DNA of 64,000 nt, taken from Phymatolithon calcareum (lineage: Eukaryota > Rhodophyta > Florideophyceae > Hapalidiales). Each line of letters opens with the position of its first letter. Position 1 is the stretch's first letter. Both the position numbers and the translations under genes were made by a program. Where the stretch lies: positions 1,054,001-1,118,000 of the forward strand of contig OZ345385.1 of assembly GCA_977006965.1 (NCBI GenBank), given 5' to 3'. The notes beneath the pieces are model-generated. The model saw nothing but the letters and a program-made list of their open reading frames with translations. It ran no database searches and was not told the DNA's origin. Positions 1 through 10,545 of the stretch are shown one piece after another.

Positions 1-3000
1 AGGCAGAAATAAGAAGTACCTGTTTGATCTCAAGAACTGTTGTCGACATTGGTCCGTAAAACGAGTTTTGCTCAGAAATGTGTACTGAAATCCGGACTGA
101 ATCTGGAGATAGCTGACTGGATAGGGTACATTTCTTGGGATCCTACTTCTTCATGTTAGGTTAAGGACGATCCTGGTCCTCTAAGCACTGAAAATCGAAA
201 AGCCCTCTTTTGGATTCAAGAGCTCTTTTTTCAATAGAACAAAGCTACTATTACAGATCAGGATTCAAGGCACAAAATGGAGACGTTCGGAGAACTTTAC
301 ATTCAAATTTCCTGGCAGCAAATCTTCATTTTTCGGCCTTCAAATGAATGTCCCGTTTTGGTAAACTTGCTTTGGAATAGCAATTGATTGCGTCTTAATC
401 GCTTACATCTTTTTCAGCCGCTCGAGCGGGGGAGTTTGAGTTCCATATCAGCATTATATCAGATATGGTTACTCACTTCAATGACTCACACATAGCATTT
501 TTGCCGATTGGATGACTTTCAATAGTCATATGAGTCCGCGCTCTCTCTAACTAAAAGACAGAGTTGAAAATGAGAATCAAACACCGCGGCTTTGTTTAAA
601 GCTAACCGGATCTCGATTACATAGAAGTAAAAGGCTTCAAACTGAAACATTCAATCGTTAATTTTCGCTCATGTTAGCGCTGTGCACAGTATTATTGTGA
701 TCAGAAACTTTGACTGGCACCGCAGCGCTACAAAAGTCATTAGCCGGAGTTGAGATTGGGCAGTGCAAGTAAACTTGGGGCTTGTGCCATTTGAGTATTA
801 TCTATTTAATTCTAGAACTATGCCATGAAACGTTACGGATTAGTCGGAACGCAGGCAACAAGAAAGGAAATCAACGCAAAAGACGAAACCGTTGCCGCCA
901 GATCTATACGACACCGCCTGGCGTTCACCAAGCACCAGTTGATTTTAAAGTCTCATTACAGAGAGAAAAAAATCGTGCCAGATTTTGGCACAAATTTTTC
1001 TTCCGCTCACACCCTTTCACCACATGTGCAATAGTCCACATGATCATGTTTCTCATTTCATCTTCCGGTTGCATAGCCCTAAAATCGACGAGCGCACACA
1101 GTCCCTTCCGCAGCAATTTACAGAAGAACCATGTCTTCGCCACACCGCGCTAATGCCAAGCTCTCTTTCATTCAGCCACACAAACAGGAGACCGAAACGC
1201 AGTCAACTGCAGAAAATAATCCAGCACTGTGAGTGCGTGACAGTGGCTGGAGCTCTCCTTTCGCCGGTCTATCACGTTCCAGGCTCACCGGACAAAGCGT
1301 AGTCAGGACATCCGTACTTTCCCAAGCGCTTTTGGAACCGAATAAAGGCCCCGGGTTCGCCAGGTAATGTGTCCAGCAATTCTGCGGTTGAACATGTGCG
1401 CCGCGCTACACGCAAAATGTATCCTCTGCGTCCGATCGTGCCGCACCAGGACCGAAAGTCCCCAGTGCGCCGTGAAGACAGCCTTGCGAGTCGGCTGCGC
1501 TACTCTGCGGACGGGGCTATTTACGTCTCTAAATGAGAGTAATAGACTGACAATACGAGGGAGAACCAGAAATAAAAATTAAAGCCGATTTTGGAGCACG
1601 AAAAAATGCGAGGCGAATGTGCAACTCGTGGCGCCAGCCGTTAGCGTCGGATGCGTGACGTCGTCAGCGGTCGCCGAAGTAAGATTCGTAGGGCGGGAAG
1701 CAAAAATGCCGCAAATCAAGAGATCCCAACCCAAGAAAGAGATGCACCATTCGAAGGAAGACAGCGCCAGATAACAAATTTACAGTTTCAAATTTCGTTT
1801 CAGTCATGTCGAAAGGATCCTCCCGTTATTGAATCTCCAGAAACAATCACCCACCTTATGAAATTAAACCGTCCCATCCGCCGGTTCAGACTTCGACTTA
1901 CTCAACGGACACAACGGCACCGCTGCCTTTCGCAATCAATCGCGCACCCGAGCTGCTTGAAATCGACGCTGGCAAATCACCATTGCAGCCGGCTTCCCCC
2001 ACAATTCCGTAGTACATACCGCGCAAACCGAATCTTCCTCCGCATCCGCCTCCGCCCCTTCTTGCCCCGCAGATCGCAATCTCTAATCTGTCGAGCCGCC
2101 AGCCGGCCTCGTCGTCCTCGCCACATCATCCGACGCGTGATTCGAGTCCTTCAAGTCTGGAGCCTATCGTCGTTTCCAGACGAGACGGAAGAACGTCGAC
2201 GAAAACGCAATTGCAACAACGAGAAACACCAGCCGGTCCGTGAACGATGAGATATTGAAGACACTACTCTTGAGTTATCTGCACGGGCCGGCGTACTCGG
2301 TCGGGATCGGCGCGACAGGAAACGAGAGCATGCTGCTGCCACGCTGACGCCGCTGTTTGTACGGATGTTGCGGTTTTGCAGCCGGCGGCGGAAGAGGAAG
2401 GCGCGAAAGACGACCAGGAAAATCAATAGAGAGATGACGGTGAAGTTGGATATCGGCCAGCCTGCATCGGATTTAGGGGGATTTTGCGCGAATGGCACCA
2501 CCACATGAGAAGGGCGAAAAGAAAGTGGTGTAAAAGAGCTACTGCAACGCCGACGCTGATGTCAACGCGCTGGTTCTGACAGTCGGCGCTTGCAAAACGC
2601 CCTTCAGGGGGATGCAATCTACTTACGTCGCGTTCTCCATCGATGCGCGGACACCGGGATGTGCGGTGCCGATGCTGTGTGCAGAATAGTGCATGGGAAA
2701 GTAGCGGTTGCTAATTACAGCAAAGGAAATACGGCAAATTAAGCCAATCGCGAAGACTGCAGTTAAGAGATCCAAAAAATGAGAACTGCGAGGAGGCGCC
2801 GTGGAAGGGGAGCTCACGACGCAAAGAGGGCCATTTAGAAGCTCTAAGTTTGTCCTCTTCACTCTGCAGGACATATCAGAGAAGACGTAAAACCTCGAGT
2901 CTGTACTAGCCGCATTAGGGAAAAGAGGCAAATGAATGAATGATGAATGCTCACGGTTTAGGATTGCACTCTAAGCCTCTGATAGCACTAGCATGCTCCA

Positions 3001-3153
3001 TGCTTCGATGTATGCAACCAACATCACAAGTGAAGGGATTCTGTTCCAGTTGTGGACCAAACCGTTTAAGAGGAAAATATGAACAGCTCTGACAGCACAT
3101 GCGTTAAAAACACAATGTTTCATGAAGGAAATATAGATCATGCCGTATCATTT
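1..3153. other. no recognisable gene
   Basis: I recognise no gene here. Short open frames exist on both strands. The longest, on the plus strand around 1651-2250, is Arg-rich and looks like a shadow of a Pro/Ser-rich frame that is itself interrupted. On the minus strand around 2400-2500 one frame has a hydrophobic stretch (FTVISLLIFLVVFRAFLF) followed by basic residues, like a membrane segment. On the same strand near 2640-2620 a short ATG frame runs into GTAAGT, which looks like a 5' splice site. These are hints only. Confidence 0.4.
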
Positions 3154-3540
3154 CTAAAAAGACGTCGAGACAGCTCTCTCTTCTCCTACTGACCAACCAA
3201 TGTTCATCTGTACGAGGAAGGACTCGACTCGATGTATGCATCCACTATTGCGGCTCGTTGCTCCATTCTTTGCTCTGCTACCGCTGGTACTTGCACTTAC
3301 ATCAAACCTTACATTCCAGCTTCGAAGATGGTGCTTTACTGACCACAGGGCATCCTTCGAATCTCCGGGCGACAAGTTCTCTTCAAATCCGTTCCTCAGT
3401 CGCGCGAGTACCAGCCTGTCCAGCCGAATTCTCATCTCGTCGACGAGCTTATCGACATAACTATAGAAACTTTTCCAGTTGTTAATGACCCATCCCAAAC
3501 CGGCAACCACGCATTCATACCAATGACTCCATTTCCAACC
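3154..3540 (-). CDS. hypothetical ORF fragment, function unknown
   Basis: This is an open minus-strand frame of about 128 codons. It has an ATG at 3510 but stays open upstream to about 3540. Its first half has a protein-like composition with a helical, charged pattern (VDKLVDEMRIRLDRLVLARL); the second half is Ser/Arg-rich and less convincing. There is no recognised domain, no partner gene and no repeat match inside the window. It could be an exon, a transposon remnant or chance. I do not assign a function. Confidence 0.2.
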   Translation of the reverse strand, partial: GWKWSHWYECVVAGLGWVINNWKSFYSYVDKLVDEMRIRLDRLVLARLRNGFEENLSPGDSKDALWSVKHHLRSWNVRFDVSASTSGSRAKNGATSRNSGCIHRVESFLVQMNIGWSVGEERAVSTSF

Positions 3541-4340
3541 TCGTTACAATCTACCTTTGGTCTTCCTCATCCAAAATCCAGCTTGTAATTTGTGGACTAT
3601 CCCACAATGCTGCACCATCGCCTTCTGAACCACTGGGCTAGCGTCAGGATATCATGTGAGCTATACTCCTTGAGCATATCCGCCCCCCTTCCTCTCGTGA
3701 CCCCAAAAAGTGTGCCTTGACAACAAAGACACGTGCATCTGGCCACCCCGGAATGCATGTGCAGTGCGCAAATCTGCCCGCTGAGAGACAAGTATCCCAA
3801 GCGTAACATGAAACGGAATTATAACCTCTAATTATCGGAAACTACTTTGCTCCCTATTCCTCAAGCATTTGATCTCATATTGATAAGTCCACCGTACCCT
3901 CCATATGTGCGCAGTGCTAATCGCAGTCTAATGTGGGCGATAAACAACTCACTAAAGATCAAGCGCTGTCGATACGCCACTGGCTCTCATACGAAGACTC
4001 CGAATTCCACAAACGGGCGATGAAGCAGAAAGGACAAGTCAGCGCTACTTTTTAATCGTGGCCTCCACCAGGCGATCTCCGTTATCAAATATCGTCTAGG
4101 AACATTGCTCGTGCTGGACCGCACAGAGTTTTTTTAAGTTCACAGATGCGGCAATGAGCCACAGCAGTGTAAGCACATTGTTTCCCTTGCCAGACCCCAG
4201 ACGACAGCGGTTTCGGTTCCCTCCATAAAAATTGCTAAATACGTTCATGCGACTAATCAGGGACCGGGCACGCAACGGATGGGGGCGCAATGGCACACAA
4301 TGCGCACGTGTAAATACTGCTGAACATAGCCCTTTCCGAG
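3541..4340. other. no gene seen
   Basis: About 800 bases with only short, unsupported open frames. It is simply the left flank of the hAT element that follows. Confidence 0.4.
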
Positions 4341-4381
4341 TGCACAACCACGCTTGGTACCAATATTATTTTTACTGTTTT

Positions 4382-4467
4382 TATTGCAATTTATTGCAAT
4401 TTATTGCAATATATTGCAATAAAGCCTTAATTGCCCTGAGAGGTACTTATTGCAATAACTATTGCAA
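4382..4467. repeat. hAT left subterminal repeats (TATTGCAAT)
   Basis: Four or five copies of TATTGCAAT at roughly 10-bp spacing, with one more after a gap, lie just inside the left terminus of the hAT element. They face an equivalent cluster at the right end. They are likely transposase binding sites, inferred from position and from known hAT biology. Confidence 0.75.
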
Positions 4468-4795
4468 AAAGTAATGGCATATGATCGAAAATCAAGGTAC
4501 ACCCTTGTCTTCCTCGGCGCTATCAAGATCGTCGTACAACGCTGCGGTACAGGATCTGTAAGGGAAATTTACGGAAACGGGTTATAGAAGCTCCCCACAC
4601 AGTTTACGTATTGCCACCCGAATCTGCGACATCCGATTGCTGTCAGGAATTCTGCTCTGTTATCGATGCCTCTCGATAATTACAGACACGTCGACCGGCA
4701 TTGACTCAGAAATTGCTCCTCAATGCTGTCTTGCTCACGCGATCTCTTAGACTTCACACTCCTACACATTGCTCTGCCGAAACACTACGTCCAGA

Positions 4796-6641
4796 ATGTC
4801 AAGCAACGGACGCAAACCAGGCCCAAAAGAAGTTGTTGAGGTGCTAACGCAGAAGCTGCGTGAAGAAGAACGAGATGTGCAGTCTCGCAGAACGGAATAA
4901 CACGCTATAAGGTGCCTTTTAACATCCTTCTCTACCCGAAAGGTGCTGACTGCCGAGACAATGGTGAAATCGCTTTTGAAAAAGGAAAGGGGTATACTAA
5001 CCCATACAGCCACCTGAAGAGTTGCATATCTGGAGGAAGCGAAGATCACCTTTTTCAGGTCTACAGAGATGCGCTGGCCAGTCTACGCCGCCGCCAAGCA
5101 AGCTCGTTTATCGCCACTCACTCACCAATGACATTTCTCGCAACTGCAAGGAAAAGGCCATATACGGGTACATTAGACTTGTCGTCTACATGTCATTGCC
5201 GGTGTCACATGTTCAAAGCGAGGAATATCGCAAGTTTTCGTGTTTCCGTGAGAAGTTCTCAACTCGGATATTCGAAGAGACACTATTCAAGCTCGTTGAG
5301 CTCGTCGAACTGCGAATCAGAGACGATATTGTTGATACCCAAGGAGCCATTAAGCACGATGGCTGGACCGCCAATGGGACAAATTACTTGGGTGTATACG
5401 GATTGTTCATGAGACTCGTGAAGATGCTGGAAAGAGGCACCGCGCGCGAGAATGAAGAGCTCGCTATTGTGCTTCTGTCTGTGAGTCCTATTGCGAAAGT
5501 AGATGATGATGATGTTCAAGGAGGTATGTCGGATCTTGAAACCACTACGTTCAACGCACACGCTCACGTGCGTCAACTAGAAGACGTGTTCGACTTCTTC
5601 GGGGTCAACGTGCATACATGGGCAGTTTTTCAGGTTGCCGACAACTGCAATGTCAATAAGTCAATCGCCAGGCTAATCGCTCAAGTTAGCTATGCTAGTC
5701 ATAAGCTCAACTTAGAGGTGAACAAGATGATTGTCAGTGACGATAAACTCCAAGCAGCGATAGACTCAGTGCATGCAAAGATGAAGGACTGCAAAAAACC
5801 GAAGAACCGGGCAATACTACGCAACCTTACTGAATTGGCTCCAGTTATGCATAATGAGACGCTTTGGTCCGGAAAGTATCATATGCTCAAGCGCTTCAAC
5901 CGCGTACGCGAGCAGTTAATCGACGGGGCAAAGGCGGAAGGATCAACGATGGCAACGGATGAGAGCGAGCACTTCCGCAACAGATCTATGCTGTACGCAA
6001 GTCAGTTTAAGCAAATCAACCAGTTAACTCTAGAACTACAGAAGCACGGTACTTCGTTGCCGGACTGTCGTTTAGCTCTTGATGAGTTGAGTTCAGCACT
6101 CGAGAAGTGCAAGTACGATGTCAACTCACCATTGTACCGATCTCAGCTTGGAAAACACTACATTGCATCACGTGCATCAATTGTGTGTGACCCAGCATTC
6201 GAGTCGGGAGTTGTTAAGATACAGCACAGTGAGTCCGATACTATGACAAACGAAGAGAAGAATGCATGGAAGAAGCTCAAACTGGAACACGATGACGGTA
6301 TAACAAGCTCCATCGGTGGATCGGGTGGAGGCCGGCTGTCGATGGCGGAAAGAATTGCCGTAAATAAGCGCAAGCGTGCCGAGGTCCATCAGACTTATAT
6401 AAATTGCGACTTTATTCTTGGATCAACTGCCGAGGTGGAGAGGCTTTGGTCGGTTGTCAAGAATGTTTTGACAGACAATCGCAAGAGGATGACACCGTTA
6501 TTACTAGAAGCCCTGCTGTTTCTTAAAGAGAACAAAGTTTACCTGGATCAGCAGTCGGTCTCCGTGGCGATGAACACTGCCCGGAGCGCAAGAGTGATCC
6601 AACGCGTGAGTGAAGACATGGCGCAGGAGAACCTGAATTAG
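4796..6641 (+). pseudogene. hAT transposase with BED-type N-terminus, two frameshifts
   Basis: A basic N-terminus (MSSNGRKPGPKEVVEVL) starts at 4796. It shifts frame near 4898 into a BED-like segment with GYTNPYSHLKSC, then shifts again near 5110 into a long frame to 6641 (539 codons from 5022). The long frame holds the usual hAT landmarks: IKHDGWTANGTNYLG near the catalytic-core start, VADNCNVNKSIA and, near the C-terminus, INCDFILGSTAEVERLWS followed by LLLEALLFLKENK, the hAT dimerisation region. A working protein would cut and rejoin DNA at the element ends. The two frameshifts make this copy probably dead, unless one marks an intron. Confidence 0.85.
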
Positions 6642-6651
6642 ATTCTGTTAT

Positions 6652-6737
6652 TGCAATTGATATTGGAAGAATAGTCAGATATTGCAATTCCTATTGCCTT
6701 CAACCTTGCATTATTGGTATTGCAATTGCTATTGCAT
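6652..6737. repeat. hAT right subterminal repeats (TATTGCAAT)
   Basis: Several TATTGCAAT-type motifs (for example TTATTGCAATTG, ATATTGCAATTC, GGTATTGCAATT) follow the transposase stop and precede the right terminus. They mirror the cluster at the left end. Confidence 0.7.
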
Positions 6738-6793
6738 CATGTGCCCGAATAAATAACAATAATATTGGTACTATCCCTGTGCACAACATCTGT
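6735..6793 (+). repeat. 59-bp block duplicated at 9482-9540
   Basis: This block holds the right end of the hAT element, its target duplication and six bases of flank. An identical block occurs at 9482-9540. Because the flank is included, the second copy did not arise by hAT transposition but by DNA duplication. Confidence 0.85.
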
Positions 6794-7696
6794 CGTCATC
6801 AGGTGCTTTCCATCGTGTGATCTCCAGTCCGTTTCGGTCGCGAGAGCGGGATCGGCCGCAACGAGTTGTGGATGTAAATCACGGATTCTCAGCTATTTCT
6901 GTTATGGGAACACAGCACAGCACATCCAATGATCGATCACCGGCCTCCCGGCCAGTGCGCAAACGATGCATCGTGGCCGTTTCTGTTCGCTCGCCCACTT
7001 TGAACGTTTATTCCTTTGTTTTTACAGCCCTTCGAAATCCTTTTTCCTCGCGATAATTAGATAGGGAAGAGAGAGTCCACGGTTTGTCCAAGTCTATCTC
7101 TGGATGGCCTCCTCAAATGCACTGTGTCACATGCAGCAGCAATTTAGGATGCGTTTCCCCGAGGGCTCCACTCCTTTGTCCGTTTAGTACTGACACAGCA
7201 TTTATTCGCTCAGAAAAGTTTTAAAGTGCTAGCACCTCATGAAATAAAAGACAAGCGTTCATTGCTATTATTGGGGCTGATGGCCATAAGAAGATGATCT
7301 CACATCAAGTGATCTCTCAAAGTTAGAACACCGCAATTCCATGTAGAGCTCCAGTCGAAGTCTGCAATATCTATAAGCCCTATTGGTACTTTTCAATAAT
7401 GCCCTTGAGTATGTTGGTAGATTTAGACTTTTCCTTTTATTCGGCTTCTGAACGTCCTGCAAGTAATTCTGCAGTACAATTCAATCGCGAATTGAGTCGA
7501 CTGGAGCACGTCCTCGCGATGCCGACACACTTCTCAGCACTTGAAGTAGCTTCCCCTCGGTCATGATCTATAGTGAAATCGAAGAGGACCTCTGATTGCC
7601 CCGTCCGGGAGGTATGGAAAAAGATCGCCGTCAATATTTTTTGTGTTTCTCTTTCAAGACAACTACAGAAGCAAGTCTGAAAACTTGTCTAACAGG
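6794..7696. other. no gene seen
   Basis: About 900 bases with only short open frames on both strands and no recognised repeat. Confidence 0.4.
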
Positions 7697-7815
7697 CATG
7701 GAGAATTTCAAAAATGCTGGCGCTGTACAATAATTGAAACACAGCGACAACTGTTCAAACCTCTTGATATAGTTTAGGAATGTTGAACAGCTGATGTGAC
7801 TGACAAGATTTTCAT
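7697..7815 (+). repeat. 119-bp block duplicated at 9366-9484
   Basis: The block beginning CATGGAGAATTTC and ending GACAAGATTTTCAT is repeated without visible change at 9366-9484. There it sits directly upstream (minus-strand sense) of the Crypton-like frame and abuts the copied hAT end. Confidence 0.88.
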
Positions 7816-8148
7816 GAGCCGTCGACACTACAGGGAGCCAGAGGGCATATTTCGCTAACTCTCCTTCTTCGGAAAGAAATTCATGAAATCTACACTATCT
7901 AGCAATTTTGGCACACGGAAAGAAATTGCGCTGCACAACAGCAGCTGGCATGAGGCTCTGAGTAACAAAATCAGAGAAGCTTTATCAAATGATGAGGGGC
8001 GGACACAGCGTAGATTCTCATGGACAGTGCAAGTCCAGAGGCAAGACCTAAAGATCAAATGCAGAGGGCACAATCGGTCCATGCAGAAATTAACAAGGGT
8101 ATCAATATTGGTGAAAGCACATTAAAAAGTGAAGCAACAGGTAATTAT

Positions 8149-8267
8149 GTGGGGGTTGTGCACCGGCTGCGAGGGATGACATGAGCCCGAGGGCATGATA
8201 TTCAACCGAGGCGCAGCCGAGGTCGATAGCAGATGTCTGTTCCCTCAGCCGGTTGACAACTCCTCAC
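8149..8267. mobile_element. small inverted-repeat element (MITE-like)
   Basis: A 119-bp unit has imperfect inverted ends: left 8149-8175 (GTGGGGGTTGTGCACCGGCT...) and right 8242-8267 (...CAGCCGGTTGACAACTCC...). The right-end sequence CCCTCAGCCGGTTGACAA occurs again near 10513-10531. The internal phrase ATGATATTCAAC also occurs near 9999-10010. This looks like a small non-autonomous family with a longer relative at 9.96-10.54 kb. I see no clear target duplication. Confidence 0.45.
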
Positions 8268-8334
8268 ATCCGCACAGCGCTGCGGCATTACTCCCTCGGA
8301 GCCAAATTATGTAGTTGACAAACCAGAACAGTGT

Positions 8335-9368
8335 CTACCTTGACGCTATGGAGAAAACAACCCACGATCCTTCAGCGACCGGAGCTCTCCTAGACCAGAT
8401 TATTGACTCCGAATCAAAGCATTGGAAAAAATAATTGCTATTGTAATTATTTAAATTATTGTTCCAATAATTTATTCCTGAGTCTCGCATATTTATTGTA
8501 TTTATTGAGATCGTCGTGGTTGCGACAATTATTGTATCGGACTCCTCATTTTTTCGATCCGGTTATTCTATCGCGACAGAAAGTAGCAAGAAGGATCCAA
8601 TAATTCGGGGAATAACCAGTTATTTATACCTCGCTGAACTTGAATACAATAATTTATTGCTTCTGCGTTCAACAATAAATTATTTATTCTCAACACTTTT
8701 CGAGAAAAGAATAAAAATAAATAAATAATTCCAATGCTTTGCTCCGAATGGTCGGACATTGAAGCGGAGAATGGTTCCTTCCGCCCGTCAGCGTCCACCT
8801 TCGCTCCTCCTAAGACACAAGAGCCTCCGATAACTGCAGAAATGCGATAAACCCATTCACCACGGATCTTCTCCTTGGTAAACTGCCGTGTGAGGAGAAG
8901 GGCGAGGGAGGTTGGGCGCATTGTGGTGACCAGCGCAACGTCGAAAACGAGCCTGTTGAGGAAGCCGATTGGGGTTTCTCGGGAAAGAGCAGACGACGAG
9001 TAAAGTAGCACAAGATCTTCGTGTGACAAAATATTATGGCTCTCTGTGAAGGCCCCTCGGGCTTGCTGATCGGAAAGCTTGTTGTCGATCACAGCTACAA
9101 GACCCAGGCTCGGGCAATTGAAAATCGGACCACTTAGCAGCTTCAGATTGTAACCCCACTTGTCCGCAAAATATCGTTGGATGCCGAGAACGTACCCCTT
9201 CATCGTCGACGGTTTCACTTCCTTGTCTGTCTTATCGCTTCTATAATTCACTACAAACTCGATCAGGTGATAGCGCACTCTTCTTAGCTGGTCCTCCGTC
9301 CAGTTGGTCCATCCCTGGGGTAAGAATGTTTTAAACCCATCAAAGAACAGAATCAGTCGCGCCATCAT
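8335..9368 (-). pseudogene. Crypton-like tyrosine recombinase, split by a MITE
   Basis: Read on the minus strand from ATG at 9368, the frame has KPSTMKGYVLGIQRYF, then NILSHEDLVLLYSSS and DVALVTTMRPTSLALLL. This order (N-terminal core-binding-like helices, then a box with a conserved Arg) matches the tyrosine-recombinase domain of Crypton/KIAA1958-like eukaryotic proteins. A 327-bp MITE interrupts it at 8415-8741. Across the insertion the frame would continue only about 28 more codons to a stop at 8335. The C-terminal HxxR and Tyr boxes are not visible, so the copy is truncated and inactive. The frame also runs open upstream of 9368 into the duplicated block, which I take as chance. The family call rests on motif style and would need a profile search. 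Confidence 0.6.
8415..8741. mobile_element. 327-bp MITE, copy 1 (hAT-type)
   Basis: Perfect 13-bp terminal inverted repeats CAAAGCATTGGAA / TTCCAATGCTTTG. The 8-bp target duplication CTCCGAAT lies at 8407-8414 and 8742-8749. The interior is AT-rich and non-coding. The 8-bp duplication suggests mobilisation by a hAT transposase, but the termini differ from the hAT at 4.3 kb. A near-identical copy lies at 33582-33908. The insertion breaks the Crypton-like frame. Confidence 0.95.
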
Positions 9369-9540
9369 GGAGAATTTCAAAAATGCTGGCGCTGTACAAT
9401 AATTGAAACACAGCGACAACTGTTCAAACCTCTTGATATAGTTTAGGAATGTTGAACAGCTGATGTGACTGACAAGATTTTCATCATGTGCCCGAATAAA
9501 TAACAATAATATTGGTACTATCCCTGTGCACAACATCTGT
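9366..9540. repeat. mosaic duplicate of 7697-7815 plus 6735-6793
   Basis: Positions 9366-9484 repeat 7697-7815 and positions 9482-9540 repeat 6735-6793, overlapping by three bases (CAT). Two sequences that lie about 900 bases apart upstream are thus joined end to end here. Confidence 0.85.
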
Positions 9541-9959
9541 GAGGAGGGACAGCAGCAGCAGCGAGACATATTCCTGGAAGAACCACCTTGCCAGCTACCA
9601 CGGAATCTGAAGAAGGCTAAACATGAGGCGATTGGTGCTGAGACGCACAAAGAGAGTCTCCGCTTGCGCACTTCCCTGGCTCCTACTCCATCGATTCATG
9701 GTACGCCGGAAAACCTTGAGGCGGCGCGCCATATGTCTACAACTGGAAGCTCTTCTCTTTCTTTTCTCTCCACCTTGCGCGACGTTTCCGGAAGCACTAT
9801 TAGTGTTGTCATTAATAACCATCCAATTAAGAACCCTGACACTTGCAAATGACCTCCAGATGAATCGGTAACTTCATGCTCATCGATCTAGTTTTAATAA
9901 AAATAGATTGCAATATTGTTTACAACTCCGGTTGCCGAACATGCTCTTGTGATTGATGA
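9541..9959. other. no gene seen
   Basis: About 420 bases with overlapping short frames on both strands, none of them convincing. Confidence 0.4.
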
Positions 9960-10043
9960 TGCTCCGCCGAGGACACCTGTGCCACATGACCACGAAGGGA
10001 ATGATATTCAACTAAAGAAAAGTCGAGATTCGAAGCTAATTAT

Positions 10044-10277
10044 CTGAGAGTGATTGGTGCCTGGAGGGAATAATTGGAAACCAACCTGTCTTTTCAATGA
10101 AGAATATTGATTCCCAGCTCTTCCTAAGAGACCAGGTGTACCCTTAGAACATACTCAGATCTGAGAGTGATTGATGCCTCGAGAGCATGATTGGAAACCG
10201 GCTTGTTTTTTCAATGAAGAAAATTGATTCCCAGCTCTTCCTGAGAGACCGGGGACACCCTTAGAACATACTCAAAA
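10044..10277 (+). repeat. 117-bp tandem duplication
   Basis: Two units, 10044-10160 and 10161-10277, both start CTGAGAGTGATTG and end near TTAGAACATACTCA. They are diverged at roughly one base in eight by eye. They lie inside the 9.96-10.54 kb region that shares phrases with the small element at 8.15-8.27 kb. Confidence 0.85.
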
Positions 10278-10300
10278 AATAGTATTTTGTCTTGCCCTAT

Positions 10301-10480
10301 ATGTCATCCCTAGGGATGACATCAGACTCTATGTCTTCAGTGGAAATGACTTCGAAATTGCGGGGGAAACAAGTGGAAAATAAGGATTTCGTACGAGTGT
10401 CCTATCAAAACTGCTATGTCATCCCTAGGGATGACATAGAGCAATCAATATTCTATGTCATCCCTAGGGATGACATAGAA
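10301..10480. repeat. three copies of a perfect 22-30 bp palindrome
   Basis: The palindrome is centred on CATCCCTAGGGATG and occurs at 10301-10322 (22 bp), 10414-10439 (26 bp) and 10451-10480 (30 bp). Each copy is fully self-complementary with no spacer. They are about 114 and 39 bases apart and are joined by unrelated sequence, apart from a GCAATCA phrase near the last two. Nothing here is coding. They could form cruciforms or be protein-binding sites. Confidence 0.9.
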
Positions 10481-10545
10481 GCAATCAGTTGCAAGATGAA
10501 GCCGATGTCTACCCCCTCAGCCGGTTGACAATCCCCTGCTCAGAT

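Larger units (their letters stand above)
4349..6779 (+). mobile_element. hAT-superfamily DNA transposon
   Basis: The element is 2431 bp and is bracketed by an 8-bp direct repeat TGCACAAC at 4341-4348 and 6780-6787, the duplication length typical of hAT transposons. The ends begin with CA and share an inverted core TACCAATATTATT (about 4358-4370 at the left, complement at about 6757-6769). Just inside each end are clusters of TATTGCAAT, the sort of subterminal repeats that hAT transposases bind. The interior encodes a BED/hAT transposase in three frames, so the copy is probably not autonomous. A second, more decayed relative lies on the minus strand at 40.8-42.8 kb. Confidence 0.88.

Noticed and set aside
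785-1600. Overlapping ORFs of 60-123 codons on both strands
   Set aside because: They have low-complexity, shadow-like compositions, no motifs and no conserved repeats.
9595-9852. Short ORFs on both strands next to the mosaic duplicate
   Set aside because: They are mutually overlapping, motif-free and not conserved with any other copy.
10301-10480. CRISPR-like array from the three palindromic repeats
   Set aside because: There are only three repeats, spacers are unequal (about 91 and 11 bases), no cas genes are present, and the context is eukaryotic.
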